Origin: Mytilinidion resinicola
Taxonomy: Eukaryota > Ascomycota > Dothideomycetes > Mytilinidiales > Mytilinidiaceae
Reading direction: 5' to 3'
Length of the DNA: 64,000 nucleotides
Assembly: GCF_010093595.1 (NCBI RefSeq)
Contig: NW_022985443.1
Location: 1,766,993 to 1,830,992, forward strand
The first letter of the stretch is position 1; each line of letters opens with the position of its first letter. Made by a program: the position numbers and the translations under genes. This document shows, in pieces, positions 12,104 to 25,339 of this stretch. The notes beneath the pieces were generated by a model that did not search any database, was not told where the DNA came from, and saw nothing but the letters and a program-made list of their open reading frames with translations.

Positions 12104-13046
12104 TCACACTTCCGCTCTATCCCGCAAGTCTGCCCATAGCTCTTCGTCCAAGTCACCTCTGCTCAAGTTCATGTACACGCCTTGAACTTCCGATACCTCC
12201 TGTAACTCGTCCAGGAAGCTCCTGAGGTTCTTGGCTGCGTCTACGCTCTCCAACTGTACCTTAGTTTCTTCGTTGGGGTCCCATATTATATCGCTTGATT
12301 CGATTTCTATGCCCAATTCCGCAGCAAGCGCACGCGCTGTTCCTTTGGTGTCATTTGTCTCCGTGAATACAACAACTTTTCCGTCTTCGTTCTCCAGGAC
12401 GTCGAGCGCACCACAGTCAAGAGCCGGGGACAGAACCTCTTCAACACCCACGCTTTCCTTTTCCTGGAACACTATCCGACCCTTTTTCTCGAACAAGTAG
12501 TTCGTGGGTGTGACGTTGCCTCCGTGATCTTTGATGATACGACGAACATCCATCAGGGTCCGAAGCTTGCTGTCGGTCTGGCAATCGATTACGGCGGCGA
12601 CAGACGATTGCAAGATGGCTTCCACCACAATAGACTCGAGTGCGGCGCCCGATGCTGACACTCCCTGTCCTCTTGCGATTGCGCTTTCGATCACGGATTT
12701 GGGGACGCCGTTTTTCTTCGCATTGGATATGGCGACGACGAGACGTGGGTTGCTGTGCGGGTCCGCTCCGTAGACTACAGAAAGTGCTCCATTAGGTCGG
12801 GGAAGCTCGAGTTGAGGGAGAGGGCGTACGTTTAGACTCATTTGCGATGATGGTCGAGTAAATGGAGCGCTGCTTGTTCTTGACGGCGTCATTCTTCCCC
12901 TTGGCGTGCTTGATTGTCGACCATTTGTTATGGCCTGACCGTAGTGATGCTGATGTCGTTAAGAACCGTGAATGGCGACAGGCCGCGCATGTGTAGAGGT
13001 CCGAGGACCAGGCTTTCGTCAAGAGACGTCGTGGTGCTGTGGACAT
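12104..13046 (-). CDS. mitochondrial YebC/TACO1-family translation factor
   Basis: This 295-residue protein belongs to the YebC/TACO1 family. Eukaryotic members bind mitochondrial rRNA or mRNA and help translation of respiratory subunits such as COX1. Exons are 13046-12830 and 12774-12104, and the junction recreates ESKLYGADPHSNPRL. The first 38 residues are basic with a Cys pair (CAACRHSRF) and end in TSASLRSGHNKWSTIKHAKG, where the conserved YebC core begins (SGHNKWSxIKHxKG). The core continues through AISNAKKNGVPKSVIESAIARG and the acidic C-terminal domain. Length is normal for the family. The gene shares a 217-bp promoter with LAA1. Confidence 0.9.
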
Positions 13047-13263
13047 TGATTACTGGAGCTGGAGAGACAAAGTTCGAAGCACCAATGATTCGAGGGGAAT
13101 ACTTCGTAGAGAGTGACATTTCATTCTTGGCGCGGAGGTGCGGTCTCTTCCGCACTGTCGACAACCTAAACTCCTAGTATCAGCCCTCACGACGCCGCTA
13201 TGCACCATGTTCGCCGTAGCATTCGATCGCACTGAAGCCGACCGCCTTTGATCTCTCACCATC
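13047..13263. promoter_or_regulatory. short bidirectional promoter, TACO1-like and LAA1
   Basis: Only 217 bp separate the two start codons of divergent genes, so both promoters and both 5' UTRs must lie here. No specific binding site was assigned. Confidence 0.6.
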
Positions 13264-16200
13264 ATGGCCACAAACGAGCAGAGCCCTGCGAATGGGGACG
13301 TCTCCAACCCGGAGCTCGACATCCCTAAACTGCACGCCCTCCCCTCTGAGCAGCAGGACCTCTACCTTCTCACGTTTACGTCCGATCTTGCTCGTCATGT
13401 CTCCTCTCTCGACGCGGATGGTGCCTCTGCCCACCAGATATACGTCAAGAAGCAGCTATTCCAGATCATCAACCTCCCCTCGCCTGCACCTACACGCATC
13501 ATTCGCAACAACCTGGGCAGGACGTTTGCTGGAATATTTGGGAAAGGAGACCGCAAACTGCTCTTTGAGTCTATCAACGAGCTGGTAACAATTCTGAATG
13601 CTGCAGGCAGGAGCGAGAAGGATATCAAAGCGAAGCACGCCGCGGCCCACAGCCTTGGATACGTATATGAAGCTGCTGGGGATAGCGCTGTGGGCCTATC
13701 TGGCCTTGTGTCGATGTCCCTAGTACGTCTTCTCAAGATTGCTCACAATCATGCCGGATTTCGGGCCACCATTTTCAGGGCTCTAGGAAGAGTATACCGA
13801 GGGGTTGGTGGGTCTGCTGATGAATCTGCAGCTAGAGACGTGTGGAAACAAGCAAGATCGGCTGCCTCAGGAGACAAGTCTCTGCTTGTCCAGGCGAGTT
13901 CTTGCTGGTGTTTGGAACAGCTCGTCCGTGAGACGGGTTATTTCGACAACTCCAACGACTTTGAGAAACTCCAAAGTGTTATATGGAAAGCACTCGAAAC
14001 TGGATCTAGCACAGTGAGGCACGCTGGGGCCTCGTGTCTTAGCGCCGCTTTGGTTAAAAGCTATTCGGAAACCGCTACCAAGGAAACTCTCTCGAGAAGC
14101 AAGACGAAGAGGAAACCAACGAAGAAACAGTCTCAAGTCGAAGGAGACGACGACGTCGTTGAGAGGCCTGGTTCGCCGGCACCGCAGAAACCGGCAACGC
14201 GTTTAGCATTTGCGATTCCAGAACTATTCAGGCAATTATCGAGTCATTATTGTCGTCCCGCCACCAGCAATCGTGGCCGAGCTGGGATTGCTATTTGCTA
14301 TATGAAGACTTTACGTGGCCTCGGCGAAAAGATTATTGAGAGCAAATACGGAGACATTGCTCGGCACCTCCTCAACGACTTGCTCAGCTATTCAAGCATC
14401 GTACAAAATCGATACCGACTACTTACGACGCGGAAATATGTTCGAATTATTTTAGAGCAAGTTATTGGGCGAGAAATGCTAGGGGAATCTGGCCAACTCA
14501 ACGCTTCCAAGTACCTCGTCAATGAGATTCTCAAGGACTACCCTCAAGCGTTGAAGGAAAGGCCGGAACCGTCGAAGCAAGTTTTGACTGGGGCGTTAAG
14601 TGCGCTTTCTTCTCTGATGAACAGTCTAGGATCAGCGACAAATGCAGTAGCGGATATTTGTCGAGAGGGATTGCTGCAAGTTCTTCAACATCCCAGCTAC
14701 ACTATTCAAGTGTACGCCGCCTCTTGCCTACGCTCTTTCGTTCTGGCTTGTCCTCAACAACTGCTACCCTCTGTCACCATATGCATGAATAGTGTCAATC
14801 GGGAGCTGAGCCTGCTTGCTGGGCCTCGCCAATCCCCGAGAAGATGCGTTGGGCTTGCCAACGGTCTCTCTGCCGTTTTGAGTACTTCAAATCTGCAACC
14901 GTTATATGGATCCGTTGATGTCAACTCCCGGGTGCTCTCTCAAGCCACTACATTGCTGAAATCCAGTAGCAGCTCCGACTTGCGAATTTCCTCTACACAA
15001 ATTCAAGTCGCTTGGATTTTGATCGGAGGCCTGATGACTCTCGGGCCAAATTTTGTCAAGATTCATCTTTCTCAGCTACTGCTGCTCTGGAAGAATGCCC
15101 TGCCAAAGCCTTTGAACAGGGATAATATGGTACAACGTAACGTTTTAGAGTTGAGCTTCCTTGCGCACGTACGAGAATGCGCACTTGGGTCTATTCTGAC
15201 CTTTTTGGAATTCAACAGCAGGTTGCTGACTTTGGACGTCACTAAGCGTTTGGCTGCCATGCTTCAAAACACTACTATGTTTCTGAACACCCTACCAACG
15301 AAGAAAACCACGGACGATATCTCCCAAAGACTCTCACCAGCTCTTCAACTGCACGATTTTGATCTCATGGTTCGGAGAAGGGTACTCCAATGTTACTCGA
15401 AGCTCGTCAATCTAAGCCCGCCTGGAAGCAGCGAGATGCTTTTACAGACCAACTTACTTCCGTTTGCACTTTCAAGTTTTGCGGACCCTGATAATTACGC
15501 ACCCAGTTCTCTCAGTACTTCAATTGCCAGCTCCGCCGGCACATTCGAGAGTATATGGGATGTTGGTGACAATTGCGGCTTTGGAGTTACTGGACTACTC
15601 CGTGCATTCGACATAAAACCCCTACCTGGAGAACAAGATCTCAGCACGCAGAATCATTGGGTAACTAGGAGTGGACCAGAAGCCATGGTAGATCGAACAG
15701 TAGGTTTCTTGTCTGATTGCTTTGGCAAACCACGTGCTTATGTTTCTAGCTCCTCTCACCAATCTGCGGAGCTCGAGAGCATGACTCTCTAACCCTCTAC
15801 ATTAACAATTCGGACGATCTTAATAATCTTCCTGATCCGCCTTCTACAGAGGTGATTAATGCTGCAATCAATCTTTTCGCGATATGTCTGCCGCTTCAGA
15901 CTCCGAAGGTCCAAGAGAGCATACTTGAGCAAATGTCGTCATTTCTCTCCGCCAACAATCTACAAAGAGATCCTGGACGAAGGTCGGCAATGATGGTGAA
16001 TATTGCTATGGCCTTACTAGCTACTCTGAAGGTTGCCGTGAAAGAGACTCGGTCCGCTTCTGGTGATCTAAGAGGCGGCGCTGTTGAAAAGGTCATGCAA
16101 GAGCTGTTGCATGTAAGTTATGTGATTTTTCCGTCTCAAGAGATTGTTTAATGATGTATCCTAGATTTTTATCGTACATCCTGATCCGTATGTTCGAAAT

Positions 16201-19200
16201 GTAGCCAGCGAGGCGCTAGGACGTCTCTGTAGCAGCTCGGGGAATGCTTTCACTACAGCTGAAGTCAACTACCTAGTCGATCAGATTGTTTCCAATAGGG
16301 AGCCCAATGCACGATCAGGATGTGCGCTTGCTTTGGGATGCATACACTCCCAACTAGGCGGCATGGCAGCTGGCTATCATTTGAAGAACATTCTGGGAAT
16401 ATTGATGTCCCTAAGCAATGATCCCCACCCAACAGTCCATTTTTGGGCTCTGGAGAGTTTGTCGAGAGTGGCAGACTCTGCTGGCTTGACTTTCTCTGGC
16501 TATGTTTCCGGCACCCTCGGCATGCTTGCGCAGTTGTATGTTGCCGACACTCACAACGACGAATGTGCGTCATTGGCGTCCTCTAATCTCGAAATCGACC
16601 TTCCCTCTCCAGCAGTCATTGCTCGCTGTATTGATAGTATTATCAATGTTCTCGGACCAGACCTTCAAGACATGACAAAGGCACGGGACTTGATCATGAT
16701 ACTTATCGACAGGTTTCAGCGTGAAGAAGAGCGACTGGTCCTTATTGAATGCCTCAGATGCCAGGAACATCTGTCGCTCTATGCTCCCGGCCACATGGAA
16801 TTTGCCGCCTACGTCAAGCACCTTCAAAAGGATCTCGATAGCCACTCAGTTCAAATTAGGGACATGGCTATTGATGGACTTCACAACCTCATGAGACGTA
16901 ATGCGGAAGAGGTCATGCGAACTGCAGAGCCCGGCTTGGAAGATCAACTCTGGCTAATATTCAACACAGTTCCAGAGCATGAAGTCGTACGAAACATAAT
17001 TCGAAACTGGCTTCATCAAACGGGACTATCCAACACAGCGGAGTGGGTACAAAGATGCCATACCGTTCTTACCAAAACCATGCGCCGGCCGGAGCAGGCC
17101 GCCGCTCCACAGATCAAAAAACCAGCGGTGCCAGATCTACAGGATGAGGAGGTGGCTGGATTTGCTGCTTCCGCCACAACGGCTGGTGAAGACGCAAGCT
17201 CTTCGGCGCAATCTAGTCAAGAATTGCTGAAGTGGCAAGTGCGGACATTTGCAATGGACTGTCTTAGCGAGCTTCTCTCCATGATCAGTGGGGAGGCAGC
17301 GTCGCAAGAACATTCTCCAGCTGCACTGGCGTTGCAGCAGAGGATTGCGGATGTAGTGCGCATCGCTTTCTCTGCATCTACCGCGGGTGTTGTGCAACTA
17401 CGAATTAGAGGTTTGAAGATTATTGACCAAGTTCTGAAGGTAAGCTAAGCTCTCTGTATGACTACTTACGGATTGTACTGATTGTTACAACTAGATCTTC
17501 GGCAAGACTCCTGACCCTGATTTTGCGGAAGCTTCACTTCTCGAACAATATCAAGCCCAGATTGGCTCAGCCCTCACTCCAGCTTTTGCGGCAGACTCTT
17601 CTCCTGAGCTAGCGGCAGAAGCCGTCAATGTCTGTGCGACTTTCATTGCTACTGGCATTGTCACAGATGTGGATCGAATGGGTCGTATCCTCAAGCTTCT
17701 CGTCTCAGCCCTCGAAAATTTCTCCAGTAGGGTCTTCTAGCAAACAACTCATGTTGCTTTGGCTAACTTGGTCTTTAGGTGAATCTGAAATTGCTTCCAT
17801 CGGTGACCTGAAAGGCCTCAGCTCCAATGCCCAGGTCATGGTCAAGATGGCCGTATTCTCGGCGTGGGCGGAGCTTCAGATTGCTAGCGCAGAGCAAAAA
17901 TACCTTGTCGACGTCTTGAAACCACATATCGCAAAATTGACCCCTCTTTGGCTCTCATCACTGCGAGAGTACGCACGGCTACGCTTCGAGCCTGATATCT
18001 CGTCGTCAGGACCCGGCTCCCTCTCTGGAAGCTTAGACACGATATACGCCGCCTTGAACCGAGAGACGCTGCTAAAGGTAAATTTTCATCACATGTATGA
18101 TGACAATCCCTAACGAGTTAGTAGTTCTACCAAGATTCCTGGCTCAATCTTGTCGATGCGATTGCAAGTCTCATTGATGAGGACAGTGAGTTCGTCTTCG
18201 ATGCACTCGATGGGAAAACGGAGCCCTCAACGCCCAGCGCAAATGGCAAACCCAGCGATATCAACTATCGAGACGAGCCGGTCGCTTTCTTCTTCGTTCT
18301 TTTCGGCCTTGCTTTTGAAGCGCTGGTGGGGAGACCGGGAGACATGCAAGCCACCAAGGAGCAGATCTTAGGGATATTACAGGCATTGAAGAAGATACTT
18401 CGACCGGCTGTATCGGGTCATGCCATTTACCAGGAAGTTGTCTTCTCGGAGACTATGGATATGCTCGATCGGTTGGCACTGACCGAAGGACTAAGTGTAC
18501 AATCCGTGATCGTGGAGATCGCGAGGAACCTGTGTCTAGGCCACCCATCAGCGAGAAAAGGGCATGAGTATGTTCCTGTGCAGATGCGATGACTTATAAG
18601 CTAACAATCATTAGTGGGCCTGTCGGTGAAGAGAAGTTGTCAGAGGACATCGATCAGCTGTTCGAGTTGACTAAGATCATGGTCCTTGTGCTGGAAGGAT
18701 TGGTACCAAACTTGACTGAGAAAAAGTCACAAGGTGCGAAACTTGCGGCAACCATCATTTGCTATGCTAACGCAACATACACAGCTCGTCCCGATCTATC
18801 TGAAGAAGCCTTAGCGCTGCTGCGATTGTCTCTATCAGCTCTTGTAGACGCCGCAGCTGTGTTCCCTTCTGTCATCAAGACCGACCTTCATGCCTGCATC
18901 CTTCACATATTCACGACTATATTGTGTACTGGATCGTGCCAGGAGACCGTCGTACCCCAGTCACTTCCCATATTCAGGCGCTTCGTCACGAGTCTTGCTC
19001 GCTCATCAGCTCCCGAGACCACTGTGCAGCTTCGTGGCGTCCTCACTCGCTTCTTAACCATCCTCAAACACGCACAGAAGCGTGAATCGGAGGTGGCACT
19101 GCCCTGCGAGAAGAACACTATTCTTGCTACGACTATTCTGCTCAGCTCAGCAGCGCGGGCGCTAGAGGGCAGTGATCCGCTCCTAAAGCGTTTCATCGAT

Positions 19201-19722
19201 GAGATCGGCGAGTGCCTAGAGAACCGCATGACCAGCAAGGTGGCCGCAAATTGTTGCCGTACGCTCCTCCTACTCCCCAGCAAGGGTGCTGCGGAGTCAG
19301 CGATGGCGTCTCACCTTCTCCCGATTCTTGTGTCCTTCCTGGCTAACCCGTCCGATGTCGAAGGCTTAGATGAGAGCCGTACTATTATCGCGCACTCATT
19401 GACTTCTTTCGTACCTGCCCTCGCGAAGACTCAGCAGAAGCAAACGGCCATAGCGCTTGTGGTTCCTACACTGCTCGCACGCGCGAGCAAGGAGGGCGCT
19501 GACACGTATAGAGAGACGGCGGCACGGTTGCTCGAGCTTGCGGGAGCTGATCAGACTGCGTTCAAAGTGGTAGTGGGTGGTATGAGTAACGAGCAGAGAA
19601 GCTTCATGGAGAGCGTGATCAAAGCGGGCAGTGCGGGTGTGCAGGCGAGAGCTAGGGATGCGCAGCGGAGGGATGAGGGTGGCGAGCCTACAATTGCGTT
19701 GAAGATGAACTTCGGAGGGTAA
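13264..19722 (+). CDS. LAA1: HEAT-repeat AP-1 accessory protein LAA1/HEATR5
   Basis: This 2051-residue HEAT-repeat protein works with the clathrin adaptor AP-1 at the trans-Golgi and endosomes. Exons are 13264-15699, 15750-16112, 16165-17439, 17495-17726, 17779-18077, 18125-18567 and 18615-19722, and all phases close. Family blocks include HAAAHSLGYVYEAAGD and RATIFRALGRVYRG near the N-terminus, LLSPICGAREHDSLTLYI across the first splice, and ARSGCALALGCIHSQLGGMA in the middle. Yeast Laa1 (2014 residues) and human HEATR5B (about 2070) have the same size. A basic insert near residue 275 (SRSKTKRKPTKKQ) is probably a disordered loop. The apparent stop at 15790-15792 disappears when the 50-bp intron 15700-15749 is removed. 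This is the largest gene in the window. Confidence 0.93.
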
Positions 19723-21183
19723 GGAAGATACGCATTCTCGGCGAAGTAATGCCGATAATCCATTATCGAACTATTCTCACTGTTTTCAAAGACTCGCAAG
19801 CGCAGTATCGAAGTCGTCATCATTATGAGGGGTAGGCTTCTGTCCTATATGCAATATGCAAGCTAGTCATGTACAAGGCGTGGTTCATCCTGACCGGTCA
19901 TTGGCACACTGCGCGCTTCTCTGCAGTTCGGAGTGTTGGTGGTGTTCTCATGCTCAGAGCGTTGGCTGTGTGGCTACTTCGTTACTTGGGATCAACAGTC
20001 CACTGGGCTTGCAGATAAGAATAGCAATCGTCTTGAAGCAGGAGAATATTCCAGGTAGGCAATTCATGTTCCCAAAACAAGCTCTTCAAGTCAAACGTTT
20101 GCTATGTTATGAAGTGATTCTAGACCCATGAGAGAAGAACCACTCTGCAAGTACATGGCAAGCTGGGTTTGACAGGACTTTGTCCGACGCCCATTTACAA
20201 GGTTCCAGATTTGTCATCTCTAACTACCCGAACGTTGACAACTACAGACGTTTGCGGACAGAATCTCGAGATTCTTCGTTACCCCTGGAATCAAGCGAGG
20301 CCTCGCCGCATTCGCATCCAACCACCCAGCTGCATAACCGCCGTGTCGCCGCAAAAGCAACATCACCGGCAACTCCACACCAACCGTCACCAGAGTAAAC
20401 GTGCATGAACCATGCATCGCGTCGTGTCGCTACCGGCTCTTTTCCGGGTACGGCCCGCATTATGCCCAGCCCATACTTTCATGTGTGGCGTTTGTACGAT
20501 GTGTCCATAGTGTTGATCGCGGAGCTGCTCCTCTAGGAACTTCAGAATATCACACGAAGAAGAACGGCACCTAAGAGAAATTCCCCATTAATACTCTACT
20601 TTCCTTCGGCATAGGCGTCTTTGCCCGGACAACGCACAGCGTCTTGGTGGCTTTTGCCCCCATCTGATTGCTGAATGTCGTGCTACTGGCCTGATCGCGA
20701 GGCATCAATGTCTTGGAACTGTGCCACGTTCTTGCATGTCGACTTTGCCGCATCGGTGCATATTCAGAGGTCCGAACCGCCAATTTATACCAGCCCAAAT
20801 GCCAATAGAATTTCAACTTAGAGACACTTCGCCATTTTTCTACAGCTTCTCGAAATAGACGTCGATCGAAGGCGCAGTTGCGACCAATACACTAAACGCC
20901 AGCTAGATATCGGCTTGCGTTTTCGACACTTAGGTTTATTTTGGAAATCCCAGAAATAGACGATGGTTGAAAGAACGATTGCAGCTATTCCCCCGAGTCT
21001 CGACATGACCTCAAGTGGTAGCCTTGAAGACTTTGAATTAATTTTACATATCCCAGAAATAGATATCCATTTCAAGTATTCTTGTCGTTCCCATCAGTAT
21101 ATCTACTCCCTTCCCTTAGGACTCTGTGGTTTCCTAGATTCACCCTCACACCACAGGCTAAATGAGCACTTCTTCCTCTCGCC
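19723..21183. other. 1.46 kb intergenic region
   Basis: No supported gene is seen. The 13-mer TCCCAGAAATAGA (or a near copy) occurs twice, about 100 bp apart, near 20947 and 21049, which may be a remnant of a small repeat. The rest shows no RNA gene or array. Confidence 0.4.
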
Positions 21184-23714
21184 ATGAGTCCACAGCTTCG
21201 CATCCAGGCATCCCAGTGCTTCTCCCCAAACAACAAAACAAGGTTCCGGAATCTCATCCACTCGTCTGAGCCACCGACGTCCCCGCTACTAAAAGGAACC
21301 AAGTGCGACGCAGTTGAGATTGACGGACAGCCATGCAGCACCGTACTTGAGAGTGAAGGACAAGCATGGTGCATGAGACATTTCAACGAGATGAAGTCGT
21401 TGAATACCGACTGGAAACAAGCTCAACAAGAAGCCGTCTTCGTTCAAAGCTTGCTCACTCCAGATGTAGCTAAGATAAAAATCTACAAGCTGTGTCAAGC
21501 TCTTGAGCTCCGGAAACAAATCAGTCGCCGATTCTACAAACGAGGAGGAGATACTGCTGACCATATCCAATGGATTGTGGAACTGGAACGGGATGTTCGG
21601 GGTATGGCTGACCGCAAGATGGGTAAGTCTCCGGGGTCATTTCATCAGCAGCTTGTTCATTAATGCATGTACTCCAGTTTCAACACTCTCTGTGCACAGG
21701 CCAACGGTCAACTCGATCTCTCCGTGCAGCGGTCTTGATGTACCTATTACCGTTCATCAATCCCCTTTAGACCCTCGAGTCCCCATCGCCGAGCTTCAAC
21801 ATATTCCTGATGACGGGACAATCCTCATCTTCAAGCAGTTCTCTGCCAATCTTTGCGCTGATGCTATCCGGCGACTTTACAGTATCGTACCCGACCTTGA
21901 CGACTCCACTGGCATAGCCTTTTCTGCTAATCCGGACCCCCCCAAAAGCCAGAATTCTCGATGGTGGAACCGACATCTTACGCGCCTGGTTTAGGGTCTT
22001 CGTCCTGCACGAGAGCGAGCCCGATGTTCTTGAGCATGCAACACAAGCTGCAACCATCGACGAGTTTCTGAAAGGCCGACATGCTAGCGAGGTAGAAACT
22101 TATATCGATTTCTTCGAAAAGGCTTGGCGTCCGCATGCCCTCCAGTATCTCAGAGTTGCAACATGTGCGCAGACGCTTGCAGCTAGGGACGTGAGAACCA
22201 TTCGGATCCTGGGCGGCATTATCCCGTGTAGCACTGAAGGGCTCAGGATGATCAAGCCTTGCTGGGATATGCTACATCGTTGGCTGCCGCAAGTGCTCAC
22301 CCCTTGGACGTTTGGGAGCATCTGCCAGAACTTTGACGACTATACAACGATCTGCAAGTTGTCGATGATTGGGCTCTATCGTGAAAATTGGTACGACCCC
22401 GACATCCCGCTACTCGATTGCACAACTGGTGTCTATTTCGGCTTCATTCCTTCAAGCAAAGGCCTCCTTTCATCGTCCGCCGAACAGACTGACGATTCGT
22501 TTGTCGAGGTGGAAAGTCGAAACTATGTCACGGGCCAAATGGCTATTGGCGATCTGTTGGCCGAGGCACTCCTGGATGAGTTGCGAAAACGTACGGAACG
22601 TCTAGTTCTTGTCGCCTACGAGGGAGTCGACGCCGATCCCACGATATATCCAGCCGACGATGATTTATTCATCACGCGCAAGTGCTCCGCCAAAACCAAG
22701 GAGATGATCGATGCTGCAAAGTGGACTACTGAAGTCGCTCTGGAAGATATCAAAAACGACCTTCGCTTGCGGAAAACGTCAACGTACGACCCTATTGTGG
22801 TCGAATCTTGGCAAATAGTCATCATCGATAAGACACCTGGTCTATCGTTCTCGCTCTTCGACATTGTAGATGATGCTCTGCTAATGCTCACGGGCGATCC
22901 GTCCCCCAGGGAGGTGGCGAAGCAAGTCATCCGAGATGTGATTCCTCCTGCGGTTCAGCAGATTTTCCTGGACCAGATAACGTGGCAAGACACACCCGAC
23001 ATCAGGTATCCGCCACCTGAATGTGTCAAGTACGAAGGCAGTAGGGTTAGATGCTGGGATCTAGACCAAGGACTACTAGCCAGTCGTCGTGAGACTGGAG
23101 GCTTTGGCTTTCGGGACGAAAATCGCTTCATCATGACCGTCGTGGATGAAATGGAGCGCAACGGGCTCATTCGTCTCGTTAAAGAGTACAAAGCTCCTCA
23201 GACACGTCCTGTGGTCCTTCAAGGTGTAGATGGGGCCCTCGACCTATACTTTCCCTACGATTTTGGAGCGGATACAGATCTGATGCAGCTTACCTCGTCG
23301 CTCCGAGTACTACCGCCACCCAACTGCCTTCTGGAATTCGCAAACTCATTCAAGGAAAAGCACCCCAATGCTGTTGTGGCCAAAGGCTCCGTCCAGACGA
23401 ACTACTGCGCATGGCCGATGCCCGCGGTGGGCCGGCTGGGAAAGGGCGGGCTGAACTTTGCGACTTGGGAAGGTCACATCTACCAATGGAATGTCATGCC
23501 GTTTGATAGACCATGGTCTGAACGGGCATGGCAGTACTGCCTCGATCATTACATGAACTCGCAGTACCCGTTTGTAATGTTCTACTTGACAACGTTCGTC
23601 ATATGCGCGGAGAATGAGACTAAGGTCGAAGAAGTAATGGCAGCTGTTCTCAACGAAGCTGAGCAGCACGATTGGAAGGTGATTATTCCTCCGTGCATGG
23701 ACTTCGAAAATTGA
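21184..23714 (+). CDS. fungal-specific protein of unknown function, one-base frame break
   Basis: I do not recognise a named domain. Exon 1 is 21184-21622, a 55-bp GT-AG intron follows, and coding resumes at 21678. The frame then breaks at a C7 run (21937-21943): removing one C joins ANPDPPK to ARILDGGTDILRAWF and leaves a frame open to 23714, giving about 825 residues. Near the N-terminus the spacing C-x9-C-x10-C-x2-H (KCDAVEIDGQPC, later WCMRHF) suggests a small zinc site. The rest looks globular, and a run of aromatic and acidic residues ends it. The break could be a sequencing error, a young null allele or a +1 programmed shift; coding quality on both sides argues against old decay. A second ATG at 21162 lies in another frame and cannot be joined by a normal intron. 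Confidence 0.6.
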
Positions 23715-23970
23715 AAGCTTGGTTACGTTTTTAGGTGCTAGTTCGCTCCTTCGCTTCTAATCTACTTATAATGTTGTTGAGTCGAGTTTATGAACATGTA
23801 TTGAAACTCTTTAGCAGCTAAAATCTATGCCTTTCGACTTCTCACCTCAATAAAAGTGCATGCAACAGGCAATATCAGACGGCGCTGGCGTTTCAGCAGT
23901 CATGGCAGCTCGATACACTTGACTGGCTAGCATTCCTCGCGGAAGGGCTCACAGCCGGACTAGCGCCGGG

Positions 23971-25215
23971 TTGCGCAACGTCTGCACCATGCAGAGACCC
24001 TTAGCTAGGCAGAAAGGACATAAATATCCTGACACGCCCCATCAGACCATGCCGACCTCGTCGGGCCTGGGGAACCTCTACAATCTCGGCAACATCAACG
24101 ACAAGCTGCCCAAGATCCCCGAGCACCAGATCCACCAGCTGATCGACTCCGTGAGACTCGAGCGGCCGACACGCGTGCGGCGATGGGCGAATGAGGGCGA
24201 ATACCACTCGATATGGCTGCTCGTCTACCCCGACTCCCCGGCGAGAGACCTCGTGCTGCGCATTTCCGGCACCCACCTGCCCCGCATCAAAACCGAGAAT
24301 GAAGTCGCTGTCATGTTGTGGGTTGCGAGCAACACCAAGATCCCGATCCCGCAGGTCGTTCGTTACGACTCGTCTACGAATAACCCGATCCGGCATGAAT
24401 ACACAATCCTCACACGTGCCGTTGGCAACACTCTAGACGCAGAGTGGCCACATCTCGAGGAAAAGCAGCGGATGACTGTTCTGGACACTTTTGCTGACTA
24501 TCTCGCCGAGCTTCACGCTGTTGAGTGGCATCACATCGGCGGTCTACGCATCGTCGATGGGAAGATTGTCCCAGGACCCGTGCTAGAAGACAGCTTCTGG
24601 CAAGTTCCAGATATCGCGCGAATCTGGCCCCGTGAGAGCGTCGAGTCTCTCAACATCCAAGGCCCGTTCTCCACCTACGTCGAGTACATCACCGCGCACA
24701 TCCAGAAGTACATCTACGCCATCAGACGCCACGAAGCACTAGGCGGCATGCGCGAGCTGCTCCTCGAGATCAACCGCTTCGTCAACGCCATTCAACGAGA
24801 CGCCGAGGAGCTGAACCATGTCAAGCTCCGTCTAGCGCACAAGGACCTTCACTTCCACAATGTCATGTACGATAGGACGACGCACAAGATCACCGCCATT
24901 CTCGACTGGGAGTTCTCGGGCGTCGTGCCATTCACGAAGTGGAATCCCACGAGGGCGTTTCTGGCTCACACGCCTATTGATGACCAGGCGGTTGCGAGGA
25001 AGCTGGCGTTGGTCAGGGTATTTGACGAGCGGTGTTCTGCGAGGGGTATCACGTTCCTTCGCGATGCGGAGTTCACTTCGAAGAAGCAAGAGAGTATGCA
25101 GGCGGTGGCGGATTACTTGAGGAGTCTAGTTGAAGTGATCCCAAGGGGGGAGAAGTTGGGCTTGGCTATGGGTTGGCGGAGGGAGCTCGAGAGAAACATG
25201 GCTGTTTTTGAGTGA
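23971..25215 (+). CDS. APH-fold phosphotransferase family protein
   Basis: This intronless gene encodes a kinase-like protein of up to 414 residues of the aminoglycoside phosphotransferase/choline kinase-like fold (PF01636), a family very common in fungi and mostly of unknown substrate. The catalytic loop is RLAHKDLHFHNVMYD (catalytic Asp plus metal-binding Asn) and the metal-binding Asp is in ITAILDWEFSGVVP. The N-lobe includes the VLRISGT and ENEVAVMLWVAS strands, as in other members. Starts at 23971, 23989 and 24049 are all in frame; the conserved fold begins only after the third, so the true protein may be 388 residues. It should not be read as an antibiotic resistance gene: fungal members act on other small molecules. 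Confidence 0.8.
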   Translation: MRNVCTMQRPLARQKGHKYPDTPHQTMPTSSGLGNLYNLGNINDKLPKIPEHQIHQLIDSVRLERPTRVRRWANEGEYHSIWLLVYPDSPARDLVLRISGTHLPRIKTENEVAVMLWVASNTKIPIPQVVRYDSSTNNPIRHEYTILTRAVGNTLDAEWPHLEEKQRMTVLDTFADYLAELHAVEWHHIGGLRIVDGKIVPGPVLEDSFWQVPDIARIWPRESVESLNIQGPFSTYVEYITAHIQKYIYAIRRHEALGGMRELLLEINRFVNAIQRDAEELNHVKLRLAHKDLHFHNVMYDRTTHKITAILDWEFSGVVPFTKWNPTRAFLAHTPIDDQAVARKLALVRVFDERCSARGITFLRDAEFTSKKQESMQAVADYLRSLVEVIPRGEKLGLAMGWRRELERNMAVFE

Positions 25216-25339
25216 TTGGGATCATGGGATGCGTTGAAGGGAAGGTTTATGGATTATCGATACCCTCATTGACTGAATGGCGCACCCCCTGAGGTGCTAA
25301 CAATGAAAATTGAATGATGCACTGGCTAATTATGAGAAT

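Noticed and set aside
15700..15792. Apparent stop codon inside LAA1 at 15790-15792
   Set aside because: A 50-bp GT-AG intron (15700-15749) with in-frame flanks removes it and restores the conserved block LLSPICGAREHDSLTLY.
23971..25215. Aminoglycoside resistance gene
   Set aside because: The APH fold is widespread in fungi with other small-molecule substrates; the sequence does not support a resistance function.
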